From Alphaproteobacteria bacterium (GTDB lineage: Bacteria > Bacteroidota > Bacteroidia > Bacteroidales > FEN-979): a stretch of 57,508 nucleotides of DNA. A program made the position numbers and the translations under genes. Below the pieces are notes generated by a model. The model did not search any database. It was not told where the DNA came from and worked only from the letters and a program-made list of their open reading frames with translations. This document shows, one piece after another, positions 1 to 7,989 of this stretch. Each line of letters opens with the position of its first letter. The stretch's first letter is position 1. Location of the stretch: positions 1-57,508 of the forward strand of contig SACF01000025.1 of the NCBI GenBank assembly GCA_009928665.1, given 5' to 3'.

Positions 1-2
1 GT

Positions 3-716
3 TTTTTCGTGGCTGCCAATCACCCTCTCGGAGGCCTTGATGGTATGGCATTGATGTTTCAGCTTGGAAAGTTCAGACAGGATCTTGTTTTTCCGGTCAA
101 CGACCTTCTCATGAATGTACCCGGCTTGAGGCCGCTTTTCATCCCCATCAATAAACATGGCAGGAATACTGAAAATGCAAAGCTCATTGATGAAACTTTT
201 GCTTCCGGTAAGATGGTGCTCTATTTCCCTGCAGGATTGGTTTCACGCAAACACAAACTAAAGAGACTGATTCGTGAAAATCCAGGTAAATGGACCATCT
301 CTCCGGGAGAAGGCATGCCGGTAACTGTGCCCGGTTCTTGCAGAAATGGTATTTCGGGCGACCCGACTTTTTTCATCCCGGCATCGACTTTGGTCAAAGA
401 TCATTGCGTGATCCGTGACCTGGAATGGAAAAGTACCTTTATCAAAAAAGCAAAAAAATACCAAAGAAGCATTATTCCGGTTTTTATTGAAGGAAGGAAT
501 TCCGAATGGTTTTATAATCTTGCCAATTGGAGAAAATCAATGGGTATCGGCGCCAATATCGAAATGCTTTATCTGGTGGATGAGATGGTAAAACAACTTG
601 GAAAGACAATTACCATCATGGTGGGGGATCCGATTTCCTGGACAACTTTTGACCGGACAAAAACGGATTCCCAGTGGGCCTCCCTGATCAAGGAAAAAGT
701 TTATGAGCTCGGGTAA
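3..716 (+). CDS. Lysophospholipid/lipid A-type acyltransferase, 5' truncated
   Basis: The frame is already open at the window edge (codons before the GTG at 9 encode Phe-Phe), so the N-terminus lies outside. The start carries NHPLGGLDG, the HxxxxD-like block of PlsC/LPLAT acyltransferases. FPAGLVSRK and the run VIPV-like PVFIEGRNSEWFYNLANWRK match the Bacteroidota glycerol acyltransferase/hemolysin-like subfamily. By family it would transfer an acyl chain to a lysolipid, possibly an ornithine or lipid A-type lipid, at the inner membrane. About 50 residues between SRK (residue 82) and CVIRDLEWK (residue 133) have no counterpart in the family as I know it and look like an in-frame insertion. 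Family call is firm; substrate is unknown. Confidence 0.8.
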   Translation, partial: FFVAANHPLGGLDGMALMFQLGKFRQDLVFPVNDLLMNVPGLRPLFIPINKHGRNTENAKLIDETFASGKMVLYFPAGLVSRKHKLKRLIRENPGKWTISPGEGMPVTVPGSCRNGISGDPTFFIPASTLVKDHCVIRDLEWKSTFIKKAKKYQRSIIPVFIEGRNSEWFYNLANWRKSMGIGANIEMLYLVDEMVKQLGKTITIMVGDPISWTTFDRTKTDSQWASLIKEKVYELG

Positions 717-731
717 GTAATTGATCTGTAC

Positions 732-1409
732 CTAAGAAATTTCGAGCAGGACCTCCTTCACCGTCTGTAAAACCTCGGCTTTCCCGGTCTTTGTCACAGA
801 GGAAACAGGAATGATTTCAGGTACTGATTTCCAGGTCATGGCCAAGGTATTACGATATGTTTCAAGTCTGCTTTTAACCTGGCTTTTCGACAGTTTATCG
901 GTCTTGGTAAAGAGGATAACAAACGCGATATTTTGTTGTATGAGCCAGCGTATAAATTCAAGGTCTATTTTTTGAGGGTCCAGCCGGGAATCTATCAGGA
1001 GGAAGGTCAGCGCAAGGTTCTCTCTTTTTTCCAGAAAATTCCGGATCATTCCTTCGAATTTTTCACGCTCTGTCCGGGCGATTTTAGCGAAACCATATCC
1101 GGGTAAATCCACCAGATACCAGGCTATTTTGAATGGAAACTCATCCAAACCGCTGGTTGTGCTGCTGAGATCGGAAAAGTCGATTCCTGCAGGACCGCAT
1201 TCCGATTCCACTTTAAAATGATTAATAAGCCGTGTTTTCCCCGGAGTTGACGATATTTTGGCCAATCCTTTAAAACCGGTCAACATATTGATCAGTGATG
1301 ACTTTCCCACATTTGATCTGCCGATAAAGGCAAATTCGGGATAGTTTCCGCGCGGGCAAAATTTCAACGACGGACTGCTGCAGATAAACTCTGTTTTTGT
1401 AATCTTCAC
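732..1409 (-). CDS. engB: Ribosome biogenesis GTP-binding protein EngB (YsxC/YihA)
   Basis: A small TRAFAC GTPase needed for assembly of the large ribosomal subunit. Visible motifs are G1 GRSNVGKSS (residues 31-39), switch I STPGKTRLIN, G3 DLPGYG, and G4 TKTD. The protein is 225 residues, longer than the usual about 200, because about 20 extra residues rich in Gly, Ser and Asp sit between switch I and G3. The start is GTG: an in-frame TGA lies two codons upstream, so no earlier start exists. A -7 box lies 32-39 bases upstream of the start. Convergent with the preceding acyltransferase. Confidence 0.93.
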   Translation of the reverse strand: MKITKTEFICSSPSLKFCPRGNYPEFAFIGRSNVGKSSLINMLTGFKGLAKISSTPGKTRLINHFKVESECGPAGIDFSDLSSTTSGLDEFPFKIAWYLVDLPGYGFAKIARTEREKFEGMIRNFLEKRENLALTFLLIDSRLDPQKIDLEFIRWLIQQNIAFVILFTKTDKLSKSQVKSRLETYRNTLAMTWKSVPEIIPVSSVTKTGKAEVLQTVKEVLLEIS

Positions 1410-1440
1410 GAATCAGACAATCAAATGCAATATAAACATG

Positions 1441-1448
1441 CAAATATA
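1441..1448 (-). promoter_or_regulatory. -7 box for engB
   Basis: Reads TATATTTG on the minus strand, matching the Bacteroidota TAnnTTTG consensus. It would place transcription start near 1434, about 25 bases upstream of the GTG. No good -33 TTTG is seen at the expected spacing. The rest of 1449-1631 contains nothing else I can assign. Confidence 0.5.
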
Positions 1449-1631
1449 GCAAACCGAATACTTCAATTTTACTGCATCTTACTGAAAATGTAATGTATTT
1501 TCGGTTTTGCTGCATCGCTATAAAAATGTCGGGCATTTTTTAAATTCATTTTACCGGGGGGTAGAGCAGTTTGTTGTTTGCACATCCGGTCCGATTCGGT
1601 AAGATTGTTTATAATTGCCTGGTCCGGCAGA

Positions 1632-2105
1632 TCAGATTTTGGGTTTTACATTCGGTGGGAAATTTTCTCTTGATAAAATGAATGATGGATCAGGCATTGC
1701 CTGGTTGGTATCACTCAACAGCCCTCTTCGGCGATACTGCGCTCTTAAAATCCGGTAGTCGAGGTTGGTTTTTCTGACAAACTGTGAAAATTGGTTCTCC
1801 ATTTTTTCACGGATAAACAACGGGGATTTTTGTAGTACATTGTAACGGGTGATCGGGTCGACACGGTTCAGAATGGTCAATTCGCAAAAGACTTGCGGAA
1901 CTGAATGGGTCATTACAGGTAAGATTCTTTCAAGGGCCTGGTAAGTTCCAATGGTGCCATCAAGGTATACGGCAAGGTCAATATTTCCGGGAGGCATTAT
2001 GAATCCTGAACTATCAGGTCCCTGGATAAAAGCAAAACTGATGAACGGGCAGGAAGATAATAATACGTTCTGGATTTTCAGAAGATCGACTTTTTTTCTC
2101 TTCAT
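1632..2105 (-). CDS. MntA-like nucleotidyltransferase-fold protein, degenerate active site
   Basis: 157 residues resembling minimal (Pol beta-type) nucleotidyltransferases. NIDLAVYLDG (residues 41-50) aligns with the catalytic SDIDLAV strand, and ELTILNRVDPITRYNVLQ with the downstream strand/helix typical of MntA antitoxins. Key residues look lost: the Gly-Ser pair is Gly29-Pro30 and the first catalytic Asp is Asn41. No HEPN partner gene is adjacent, so this is not an evident MntA/HepT toxin-antitoxin pair. It lies about 60 bases upstream of the biotin carrier gene on the same strand but reads after it, so it is the last gene of the carboxylase group. Function not known; possibly a catalytically dead remnant or a divergent enzyme. 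Confidence 0.6.
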   Translation of the reverse strand: MKRKKVDLLKIQNVLLSSCPFISFAFIQGPDSSGFIMPPGNIDLAVYLDGTIGTYQALERILPVMTHSVPQVFCELTILNRVDPITRYNVLQKSPLFIREKMENQFSQFVRKTNLDYRILRAQYRRRGLLSDTNQAMPDPSFILSRENFPPNVKPKI

Positions 2106-2164
2106 AACAACTTCTTTTGATCAAAGACTGCACAGGCTCAAAAAGGGTTGCTATGAGAAAAAAA

Positions 2165-2482
2165 TTATTTCAATTCGAGAAGCAGGCAATTTTTTTGGAC
2201 CGTATCTCCTTGTTTGACATAGATCTTTTTTATCACACCAGGTCGTGTGGCCAGCAACGAATTATCCATTTTCATTGCCTGAAGTATCACCAAGGGATCC
2301 CCTTTTTTAACTTTAGCGCCTTCTTTGACGAGAACTTTTAGAATTGTTCCGGGAATAAAGGCAAAAACTTTTCTTGAGTCGGGGTTATGGTGGGGTTTCC
2401 GATTCGCAAACTTTTTCGTTAGAGTCGTTTTATAAACGATCTCTTCGAATTTGAAGTCGACATATTCAATTGTCTCGTCCAT
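2165..2482 (-). CDS. Biotin carboxyl carrier protein of acyl-CoA carboxylase
   Basis: 105 residues with a C-terminal biotinyl/lipoyl hammerhead domain (about 38-105). The biotinylation motif is QAMKMDN, with Lys71 as acceptor. The N-terminal 37 residues are charged and resemble the linker of propionyl-/methylmalonyl-CoA carboxylase or decarboxylase gamma subunits. It lies 71 bases downstream of the carboxyltransferase gene on the same strand, so the two are almost certainly co-transcribed. It carries carboxybiotin between the biotin carboxylase (or a decarboxylase partner) and the carboxyltransferase. No biotin carboxylase or membrane beta subunit is present in the window. Confidence 0.85.
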   Translation of the reverse strand: MDETIEYVDFKFEEIVYKTTLTKKFANRKPHHNPDSRKVFAFIPGTILKVLVKEGAKVKKGDPLVILQAMKMDNSLLATRPGVIKKIYVKQGDTVQKNCLLLELK

Positions 2483-2553
2483 GTGTTAATTTTATGAGGT
2501 TAATAAACCTTACAGATCGCCCGGGGAAAAAAATCCGTTTTCAGGAAAACATG

Positions 2554-4101
2554 TCAGAAAGGAGGAATTCCGTGTTTCTTACTCGGTGATACTTCTCTTT
2601 TGCTCTGGGCAAGTACGAGTGAATGTGTTAAGTAATTACGTGTTTCGTTTGGTTCAATCACAGCGTCAACATACCCATAAGCGGCAGCCACATAAGGATT
2701 TGCAAATTTCTGCCGGTACTCTTCGATCAATCTTTTTCGGGTTTCTTCCGGATTGTCGCTGGCCTTGATTTCATTACGGAAGATGATGTTGGCTGCACCT
2801 TCGGGACCCATTACTGCAATTTCAGCAGTCGGCCAGGCGAAGACAAAATCGGCTCTTAAATGATTTGAACACATGGCGATATATCCACCGCCATAGGCTT
2901 TTCGCAGAATTACAGTCAATTTTGGCACGGTTGCCTCACTGTATGCATAGAGTACTTTCGCACCATGCCGGATAACGCCTGCATGCTCCTGATCAGCTCC
3001 CGGGAGGTATCCGGGCAGATCGACCAGGGTGACAAGGGGAATATTAAAGGCATCGCAAAACCTGATAAAACGTGCGGCTTTATCACTTGAATCGCAATCA
3101 AGCACCCCGGCCAGAACCATCGGCTGATTGGCGACAAATCCGATCGTCTGTCCGTCAAGCCGGCCAAATCCGATCACGATGTTTCCGGCCCACAATTCCT
3201 GAACTTCAAAGAAATCGCTGTCATCCGAAATGGCTCTGATAACATCCCTGACGTCATAAGGTTTCATCGGGTTGGTCGGGAAAATATGATCAAGCTTATA
3301 CTGCCTTGATTTGGGGGCTTTTTTAGGGAAAACTTCAGCCTTCTTTTCATTATTCCATGGAATATAGCTTACCAGACGCTTGATCTGTTCAAAACATTCC
3401 ATCTCGCTCTCGGCATAAAAATGTGCATTTCCTGTAATCTCAGCATGGACGCGGGCACCTCCCAGGTCCTCCATCGAAATTTCCTCTCCCAATACCGTTT
3501 TGATAACCTCGGGCCCCGTGATGAACATCTTGGAAATCTTGTCGACCACGAACACAAAGTCGGTCAGTGCCGGACTGTAAACCGCGCCACCTGCACATGG
3601 GCCAAGAATAACCGATATCTGAGGAATGACACCGGAAGCCTGGGTATTCCGATAGAAAATTTCACCATATCCGGCCAATGAATTCACCCCCTCCTGGATC
3701 CGGGCTCCTCCTGAATCGTTGATCCCGATCAGGGGAACTTTCATCTTCATTGCATGATCCATGATTTTGGTGATCTTTTTGGCATGCATAAATCCTAAAG
3801 AGCCACCTGCTACCGTGAAATCCTGGGCAAAAATGCAGACAGGCCATGCATTTATGGAACCTGTTCCCGTGATAACCCCATCGCCCGGAAGATATTTTTT
3901 ATCCATGTCAAAATCCTGGCCGGCATGCTTCACAAAAAGATCATATTCATGGAATGAATTTGGATCGAGAAGGGCAAGAATCCGTTCACGGGCAGTCATT
4001 TTTCCGGAGGCCTTTTGCTTTTCAAGGGCCTGCTCACCGCCCCCCTGAAAGGCTTCCTGCATTCTTCGTTTCAATTCCGTTGTTTTGGCTCTCAAACTCA
4101 T
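2554..4101 (-). CDS. Acyl-CoA carboxylase carboxyltransferase (propionyl-CoA carboxylase beta / methylmalonyl-CoA decarboxylase alpha)
   Basis: 515 residues, the usual size of PccB/MmdA. Two crotonase-fold halves are visible: the N-terminal acyl-CoA oxyanion region GGARIQEGVNSL with GPCAGGAVYSPAL, and the C-terminal biotin-binding region GYLPGADQEHAGVIRHGAK with LRKAYGGGYIAM. The enzyme moves a carboxyl group between carboxybiotin and propionyl-/methylmalonyl-CoA. The downstream gene supplies the biotin carrier. Sequence alone does not separate the ATP-dependent carboxylase from the sodium-pumping decarboxylase; the absence of a membrane subunit here is not decisive. A -7 box lies 26-33 bases upstream of the ATG. 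Confidence 0.92.
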   Translation of the reverse strand: MSLRAKTTELKRRMQEAFQGGGEQALEKQKASGKMTARERILALLDPNSFHEYDLFVKHAGQDFDMDKKYLPGDGVITGTGSINAWPVCIFAQDFTVAGGSLGFMHAKKITKIMDHAMKMKVPLIGINDSGGARIQEGVNSLAGYGEIFYRNTQASGVIPQISVILGPCAGGAVYSPALTDFVFVVDKISKMFITGPEVIKTVLGEEISMEDLGGARVHAEITGNAHFYAESEMECFEQIKRLVSYIPWNNEKKAEVFPKKAPKSRQYKLDHIFPTNPMKPYDVRDVIRAISDDSDFFEVQELWAGNIVIGFGRLDGQTIGFVANQPMVLAGVLDCDSSDKAARFIRFCDAFNIPLVTLVDLPGYLPGADQEHAGVIRHGAKVLYAYSEATVPKLTVILRKAYGGGYIAMCSNHLRADFVFAWPTAEIAVMGPEGAANIIFRNEIKASDNPEETRKRLIEEYRQKFANPYVAAAYGYVDAVIEPNETRNYLTHSLVLAQSKREVSPSKKHGIPPF

Positions 4102-4126
4102 AAGTCCGGTTTTTTGACAAAGGGTG

Positions 4127-4134
4127 CAAATATA
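4127..4134 (-). promoter_or_regulatory. -7 box for the acyl-CoA carboxylase operon
   Basis: Reads TATATTTG on the minus strand (TAnnTTTG). It would start transcription near 4120, about 19 bases upstream of the carboxyltransferase ATG at 4101. It stands back to back with the upxY promoter at 4242-4249. Confidence 0.5.
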
Positions 4135-4241
4135 TGGTTTTATGATCTAATTAGCAAATAGGGCATTTCCTGTTTGGATGAAGGTTGTTCCGGACTTCCA
4201 TTTTTCATTTGGTATCAGAAAAATCATTCCGATGATTTCAA

Positions 4242-4249
4242 TATCTTTG
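4242..4249 (+). promoter_or_regulatory. -7 box for the upxY operon
   Basis: Reads TATCTTTG, an exact TAnnTTTG match. Predicted transcription start is near 4256, giving a leader of about 85 bases before the ATG at 4341. No -33 TTTG at 19-21 bases upstream is evident. Confidence 0.55.
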
Positions 4250-4261
4250 CTGTCGTACAGA

Positions 4262-4324
4262 TCGACGTATCATTAACTGTCAATTCCGGAAAATTATGAC
4301 CCGGAAACAGTAACATAGCGTCGA
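4262..4324 (+). promoter_or_regulatory. Nested stem-loop in the upxY leader
   Basis: Three nested complementary pairs fill most of the leader. TCGACG (4262-4267) pairs with CGTCGA (4319-4324). ACTGT (4276-4280) pairs with ACAGT (4307-4311). TTCCGG (4284-4289) pairs with CCGGAA (4301-4306) around an 11-base loop. No T-run follows, so it is not an ordinary intrinsic terminator. UpxY proteins are known to act on the untranslated leader of their own polysaccharide operon, which makes this a candidate recruitment or pausing element; that role is inferred. Confidence 0.55.
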
Positions 4325-4340
4325 AAATCAGAATCAAGCA

Positions 4341-4913
4341 ATGAGTCCTGAACCCGGAGTAGCATCGGTACGTGAAGGCCAAAATCAGACAAAAAGAGTC
4401 GCACGAAATCTTCCGGCCACTTTAGCCTGGTACGCCGTTTACACGCGTTCCCGATGGGAAAAAAAGCTCATGCTGATGTTAAACGAAAAGGGAATTGAAG
4501 CCTATGTTCCTCTTCGGAAAGCGCTTCACCACTGGAGTGATCGCAAGAAACTGATCGATGAACCCATCATTCGTTCTTATTGTTTCGTCAGGATAACCTC
4601 CAGGGATTATTATGAAGTACTCAACACACCGGGGGCAGTAAGATATGTCTGGTTTTCAGGAAAACCCGCCGTGATCCCTGAACGGCAAATCGATACCCTG
4701 AAAGCAGTCACGGGTTCTGATGTTCCTGTTACTTGTATACCCGATACCTTTGAAACGGGTGTACGGGTGCGGATCACAGCCGGTCAATTGATCGGTTTGG
4801 AAGGAGAATTGATTTCCATTTCCAATAAGAAAAAGGTGATCATCCGGATCGATCACCTGAATCAGGTACTTACTTTGTCTATTTCACCTTTACTTATTGA
4901 GCGGATCAGATAA
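4341..4913 (+). CDS. UpxY-family transcription antiterminator (NusG paralogue)
   Basis: 190 residues. The NusG N-terminal domain begins at WYAVYTRSRWEKK (residues 30-42) and includes YVPLRK and the SYCFVRI strand. A KOW-type segment GVRVRITAGQLIGLEGELI lies at about 138-160. In Bacteroides, UpxY proteins are encoded first in capsular polysaccharide operons and stop premature termination in the operon leader. Here it also comes first, 25 bases upstream of a nucleotide-sugar dehydrogenase, which fits that role. The structured leader at 4262-4324 is its likely target. About 28 poorly conserved residues precede the NusG domain, so translation could start slightly later. Confidence 0.85.
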   Translation: MSPEPGVASVREGQNQTKRVARNLPATLAWYAVYTRSRWEKKLMLMLNEKGIEAYVPLRKALHHWSDRKKLIDEPIIRSYCFVRITSRDYYEVLNTPGAVRYVWFSGKPAVIPERQIDTLKAVTGSDVPVTCIPDTFETGVRVRITAGQLIGLEGELISISNKKKVIIRIDHLNQVLTLSISPLLIERIR

Positions 4914-4938
4914 TTAACAACAAATCAAAACATTTTGA

Positions 4939-6258
4939 ATGGCGCATGAACTTCCCAAAATAAATGAACTCCACATCGCAGTGATCGGGCTGGGATATGT
5001 TGGATTACCTTTGGCGGTTGAATTTGCAAAGAAATTCCCGGTCATCGGATTTGACATCAAAGAAGAACGGATCAGTGAATTGTTTGCGGGTCATGACAGT
5101 ACGCTTGAGGTGGAGGATTCAAACCTGCAATCGGTGATTGTCAGGGCACCGGAATCTGAAACAGCGACCGGACTGTATCTTACCAAAAACATTGAAGAAC
5201 TGAAGATTTGCAATGTTTTTATTGTTACAGTTCCCACTCCCGTGGATAAAAATAACCGACCGGACCTGACACCGTTGATAAAAGCCAGCGAAACAGTTGG
5301 CCGTGTGATTTCAAAAGACGGAATCGTGATTTACGAATCGACCGTATATCCCGGTTGTACCGAGGACGATTGTATACCGGTTATTGAACGGGTATCAGGG
5401 ATGAAATTTCAGTCAGATTTTTTTGCCGGATATTCACCGGAAAGGATCAATCCCGGTGACAAGATCAATACGGTTCTGACGATTAAAAAGATCACCAGCG
5501 GCTCTACGCCCGCTGCAGCTGATCTGATCGACCGGTTGTATAACACCATTCTGAAAAACGGAACCCATAAAGCTCCTTCCATTAAAGTTGCAGAAGCTGC
5601 AAAAGTAATTGAGAATTCACAGCGCGATATCAATATCGCCTTTATGAATGAATTAGCTAAAATATGCAGCTATTTTGAGATCGATACGACCGATGTACTT
5701 GAAGCGGCAGGAACCAAATGGAACTTTCTCAAATTCAAGCCCGGACTTGTCGGAGGCCATTGCATTGGCATTGATCCATATTATATCGCAGAAAAAGCTG
5801 AGGAGGCCGGCTACCATCCCGAAATTATTCTTGCAGGAAGGCGGATGAATGATGGTATGGGAGCCTGGATTGCCCGTCGTATCGTAAAAATGATGATCGG
5901 AAAAGAGATTCTTGTCAAAGGAAGTAGGGTACTGGTTTTGGGTATCACTTTTAAGGAGAATTGTCCCGATATCAGAAATTCAAAGGTGATTGATCTTATC
6001 AGGGAATTGCGCAGTTTCGGCTGTTCGGTTGATGTTTATGATCCCTGGGCAGATGCGGACGAGGTTCGCCATGAATACGGATTGAACCTGATCGACCTGT
6101 CCCTGCCCATTCAGGTAACAGATACGTATCAGGCTTTGGTACTTGCGGTCGCTCACGATGAATTTAAAACGGTTGACCTGTCGGTCAAACCTGAAAAACT
6201 AATTGTCTATGATATCAAGGCCCTGCTGCCGCGGAATTCTGTTGACGGCAGGCTTTAA
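4939..6258 (+). CDS. UDP-N-acetylhexosamine 6-dehydrogenase (TviB/WbpA-type nucleotide-sugar dehydrogenase)
   Basis: 439 residues with the three-domain UDP-glucose/GDP-mannose dehydrogenase layout. The NAD-binding motif is VIGLGYVGLPLA near residue 16; TVPTPVD follows; the catalytic Cys sits in GGHCIGIDPYY near residue 274; a C-terminal UDP-binding domain holds GITFKENCPDIRNSK. The KFKPGLVGGHC context and the VIGFDI start resemble TviB/WbpA enzymes that oxidise UDP-GlcNAc or UDP-GalNAc to the uronic acid. It supplies a precursor for a surface polysaccharide. It is co-directional with upxY; the 4-epimerase or glycosyltransferases expected next are absent. Exact substrate is inferred. Confidence 0.88.
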   Translation: MAHELPKINELHIAVIGLGYVGLPLAVEFAKKFPVIGFDIKEERISELFAGHDSTLEVEDSNLQSVIVRAPESETATGLYLTKNIEELKICNVFIVTVPTPVDKNNRPDLTPLIKASETVGRVISKDGIVIYESTVYPGCTEDDCIPVIERVSGMKFQSDFFAGYSPERINPGDKINTVLTIKKITSGSTPAAADLIDRLYNTILKNGTHKAPSIKVAEAAKVIENSQRDINIAFMNELAKICSYFEIDTTDVLEAAGTKWNFLKFKPGLVGGHCIGIDPYYIAEKAEEAGYHPEIILAGRRMNDGMGAWIARRIVKMMIGKEILVKGSRVLVLGITFKENCPDIRNSKVIDLIRELRSFGCSVDVYDPWADADEVRHEYGLNLIDLSLPIQVTDTYQALVLAVAHDEFKTVDLSVKPEKLIVYDIKALLPRNSVDGRL

Positions 6259-6306
6259 CCGGAAAATCATCAGCAATATTATATTTATATTGTAAATTAA
6301 TAATTT

Positions 6307-7911
6307 ATGAAAACAAAAACACGCTCCTTGGTCACGCTGATGTTGCTGACTTGGGTATATACATCCGGACAGGTAATTAACAGGGCTCAAAACATTCAGC
6401 CTCTGGTTGAAGGCGACAGTCCAAAGTACGGGACCGACATTATCGTTCATGATGATGCAACTCAGGATCAGCGGAATGCACAAATCGGTGTTGCTCCGAA
6501 CGGTTGGCTGTTTGCCTGCTATTCATTGGAAACCGGCGGTTTTCAGATAGCGAAATCGATAGATCACGGATTGACCTGGTCCGTATCTTCTGTAACCCAT
6601 CCCGGGACAATTTGTGAATCCCTGGGTTTGAGTGTTTGCGGTAATGATGAAAGCGATATCAGGTTATTTATTGCCGCAAGTTCCGTCATTATTCCCGGCA
6701 GGGCTTCTGTTTCAATCATGGTTTATACTTTCGATGCATCCATGATCCAGCTTGGGGAGTCGCAACTGCATTCGATGAACGACGCAGCCTATCACGATGT
6801 CGCGATCGCCTCTGATTTTCCATTCCCTTCCTCGGGTGCATCACCATATAGTATCGGGGTTGTTTTCACGACCGACTCATCACCCGCAGATACCGCCATT
6901 TTTATGGTTTCAGGTGACGGAGGTACGACTTTTTCAACCCGCAAGGTACTGGGGATTTCATGGGGGAAGTACGGACAGGTTGCCCTGGCACCTGGCCGGT
7001 CACTTGATTCCCCTAATGGGATCTATTTTGTAGCAATCGAAGAACCGACTACCGGTTTACTGGGGAAAATCTGGGAAACCCACAATCAAGCTTCTTTTAA
7101 CAGCGACTTTACATTCATGGTCAGCATGGATGATGCGGCGGGATTGTCGAATCTATGTAAAAATCCCTCCATCGCCTGCCAGCACAATAACATTTCGAAT
7201 GGTATCAAAGGCCTTTCCGTTGCAATCCTGTTCGAACGATTTGTGAATGCGGGCAACTACAATATTGCAGGGACATCGAACAAATCACCGTTGGGGGGTG
7301 GTTTTTGGACAAGGCTTGATGTTACCGGTAATACCAAATATAACCTGCAACCCGATATTTCTTTTGATCCCCAAAGCAATAAATTTCTGGCAACTTACTT
7401 TGATTCCACGTCACAACAACTGAATTATGTTAATAAGTCTCAGGAGCTCACCGATCCATCATCCTGGGAAATCATTAAAACGGGCTATAATGACCAGAGC
7501 AATCTGACGGCTCCCTGTCCAAGGGTTTTAATGAATCCCGTCAAACAAAAAGCCTTCCACATCTGGAACGGGGTCCGGCCCGGAGGAAATGGCATGGCGG
7601 TGTTTAAACCCGAATATTCACCTACCGGGATTCCCGGGAACCCTGATAACTCCTCAGAATTTGTCAGAAGGGTTTTCCCTGATCCAGCCCGTGATATAAT
7701 TTATTTTGAATTGGCGGATGCCGGTAACGCCGGAATCAGGGTATCGATCCTTGATGCCGCCGGAAAATTGGTTTATGATCGTGTATCAGGCCATGAAAAA
7801 GGGACCCGGATCATTTCTGTATTACTGACATCCCTGCCCGGGGGCATTTACCAATATGTGATCAGGCAGAAGGACCAGATCGGTAAGGGTTCCTTCATAA
7901 TTTCAAAGTAG
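6307..7911 (+). CDS. Secreted BNR/sialidase-like repeat protein with T9SS sorting domain
   Basis: 534 residues. A signal peptide covers about the first 21 residues (KTKTR, then a hydrophobic stretch ending TSGQ). The body contains Asp-box-like turns such as SIDHGLTWS (about 83-91) and SGDGGTTFS (about 203-211), typical of BNR/sialidase-type beta-propellers. The last 80 residues form a T9SS sorting domain starting at VFPDPARD, with an ILDAAGKLV strand and LPGGIYQYVI near the end. It is therefore predicted to be exported across the outer membrane and surface-attached or released. No catalytic sialidase residues (Arg triad, FRIP) can be pointed to, so I do not call it an enzyme. A near-consensus TATATTTA lies at 6280-6287. 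Confidence 0.8.
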   Translation: MKTKTRSLVTLMLLTWVYTSGQVINRAQNIQPLVEGDSPKYGTDIIVHDDATQDQRNAQIGVAPNGWLFACYSLETGGFQIAKSIDHGLTWSVSSVTHPGTICESLGLSVCGNDESDIRLFIAASSVIIPGRASVSIMVYTFDASMIQLGESQLHSMNDAAYHDVAIASDFPFPSSGASPYSIGVVFTTDSSPADTAIFMVSGDGGTTFSTRKVLGISWGKYGQVALAPGRSLDSPNGIYFVAIEEPTTGLLGKIWETHNQASFNSDFTFMVSMDDAAGLSNLCKNPSIACQHNNISNGIKGLSVAILFERFVNAGNYNIAGTSNKSPLGGGFWTRLDVTGNTKYNLQPDISFDPQSNKFLATYFDSTSQQLNYVNKSQELTDPSSWEIIKTGYNDQSNLTAPCPRVLMNPVKQKAFHIWNGVRPGGNGMAVFKPEYSPTGIPGNPDNSSEFVRRVFPDPARDIIYFELADAGNAGIRVSILDAAGKLVYDRVSGHEKGTRIISVLLTSLPGGIYQYVIRQKDQIGKGSFIISK

Positions 7912-7949
7912 CAGCACTTTCTGTAAGAACATTTTTTCATACCGGGGGT

Positions 7950-7989
7950 AAAGTTGATTTTCTCAGGTTTTTAATGAAAGATCAACTTT
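7950..7989. terminator. Weak inverted repeat between convergent genes
   Basis: AAAGTTGAT (7950-7958) is complementary to ATCAACTTT (7981-7989) across a 22-base loop. It lies between the T9SS gene and the end of fkp and overlaps the fkp stop codon. Only a short T-run follows, and the loop is long, so terminator function is weakly supported. Confidence 0.3.

Noticed and set aside
1632..2105. MntA/HepT toxin-antitoxin system
   Set aside because: No HEPN gene is adjacent and the nucleotidyltransferase motif is substituted.
4262..4324. Intrinsic terminator in the upxY leader
   Set aside because: No T-run follows the last stem; kept as a structured leader.
6307..7911. Catalytic sialidase
   Set aside because: Asp-box-like turns are present, but no Arg triad or other catalytic signature can be pointed out.
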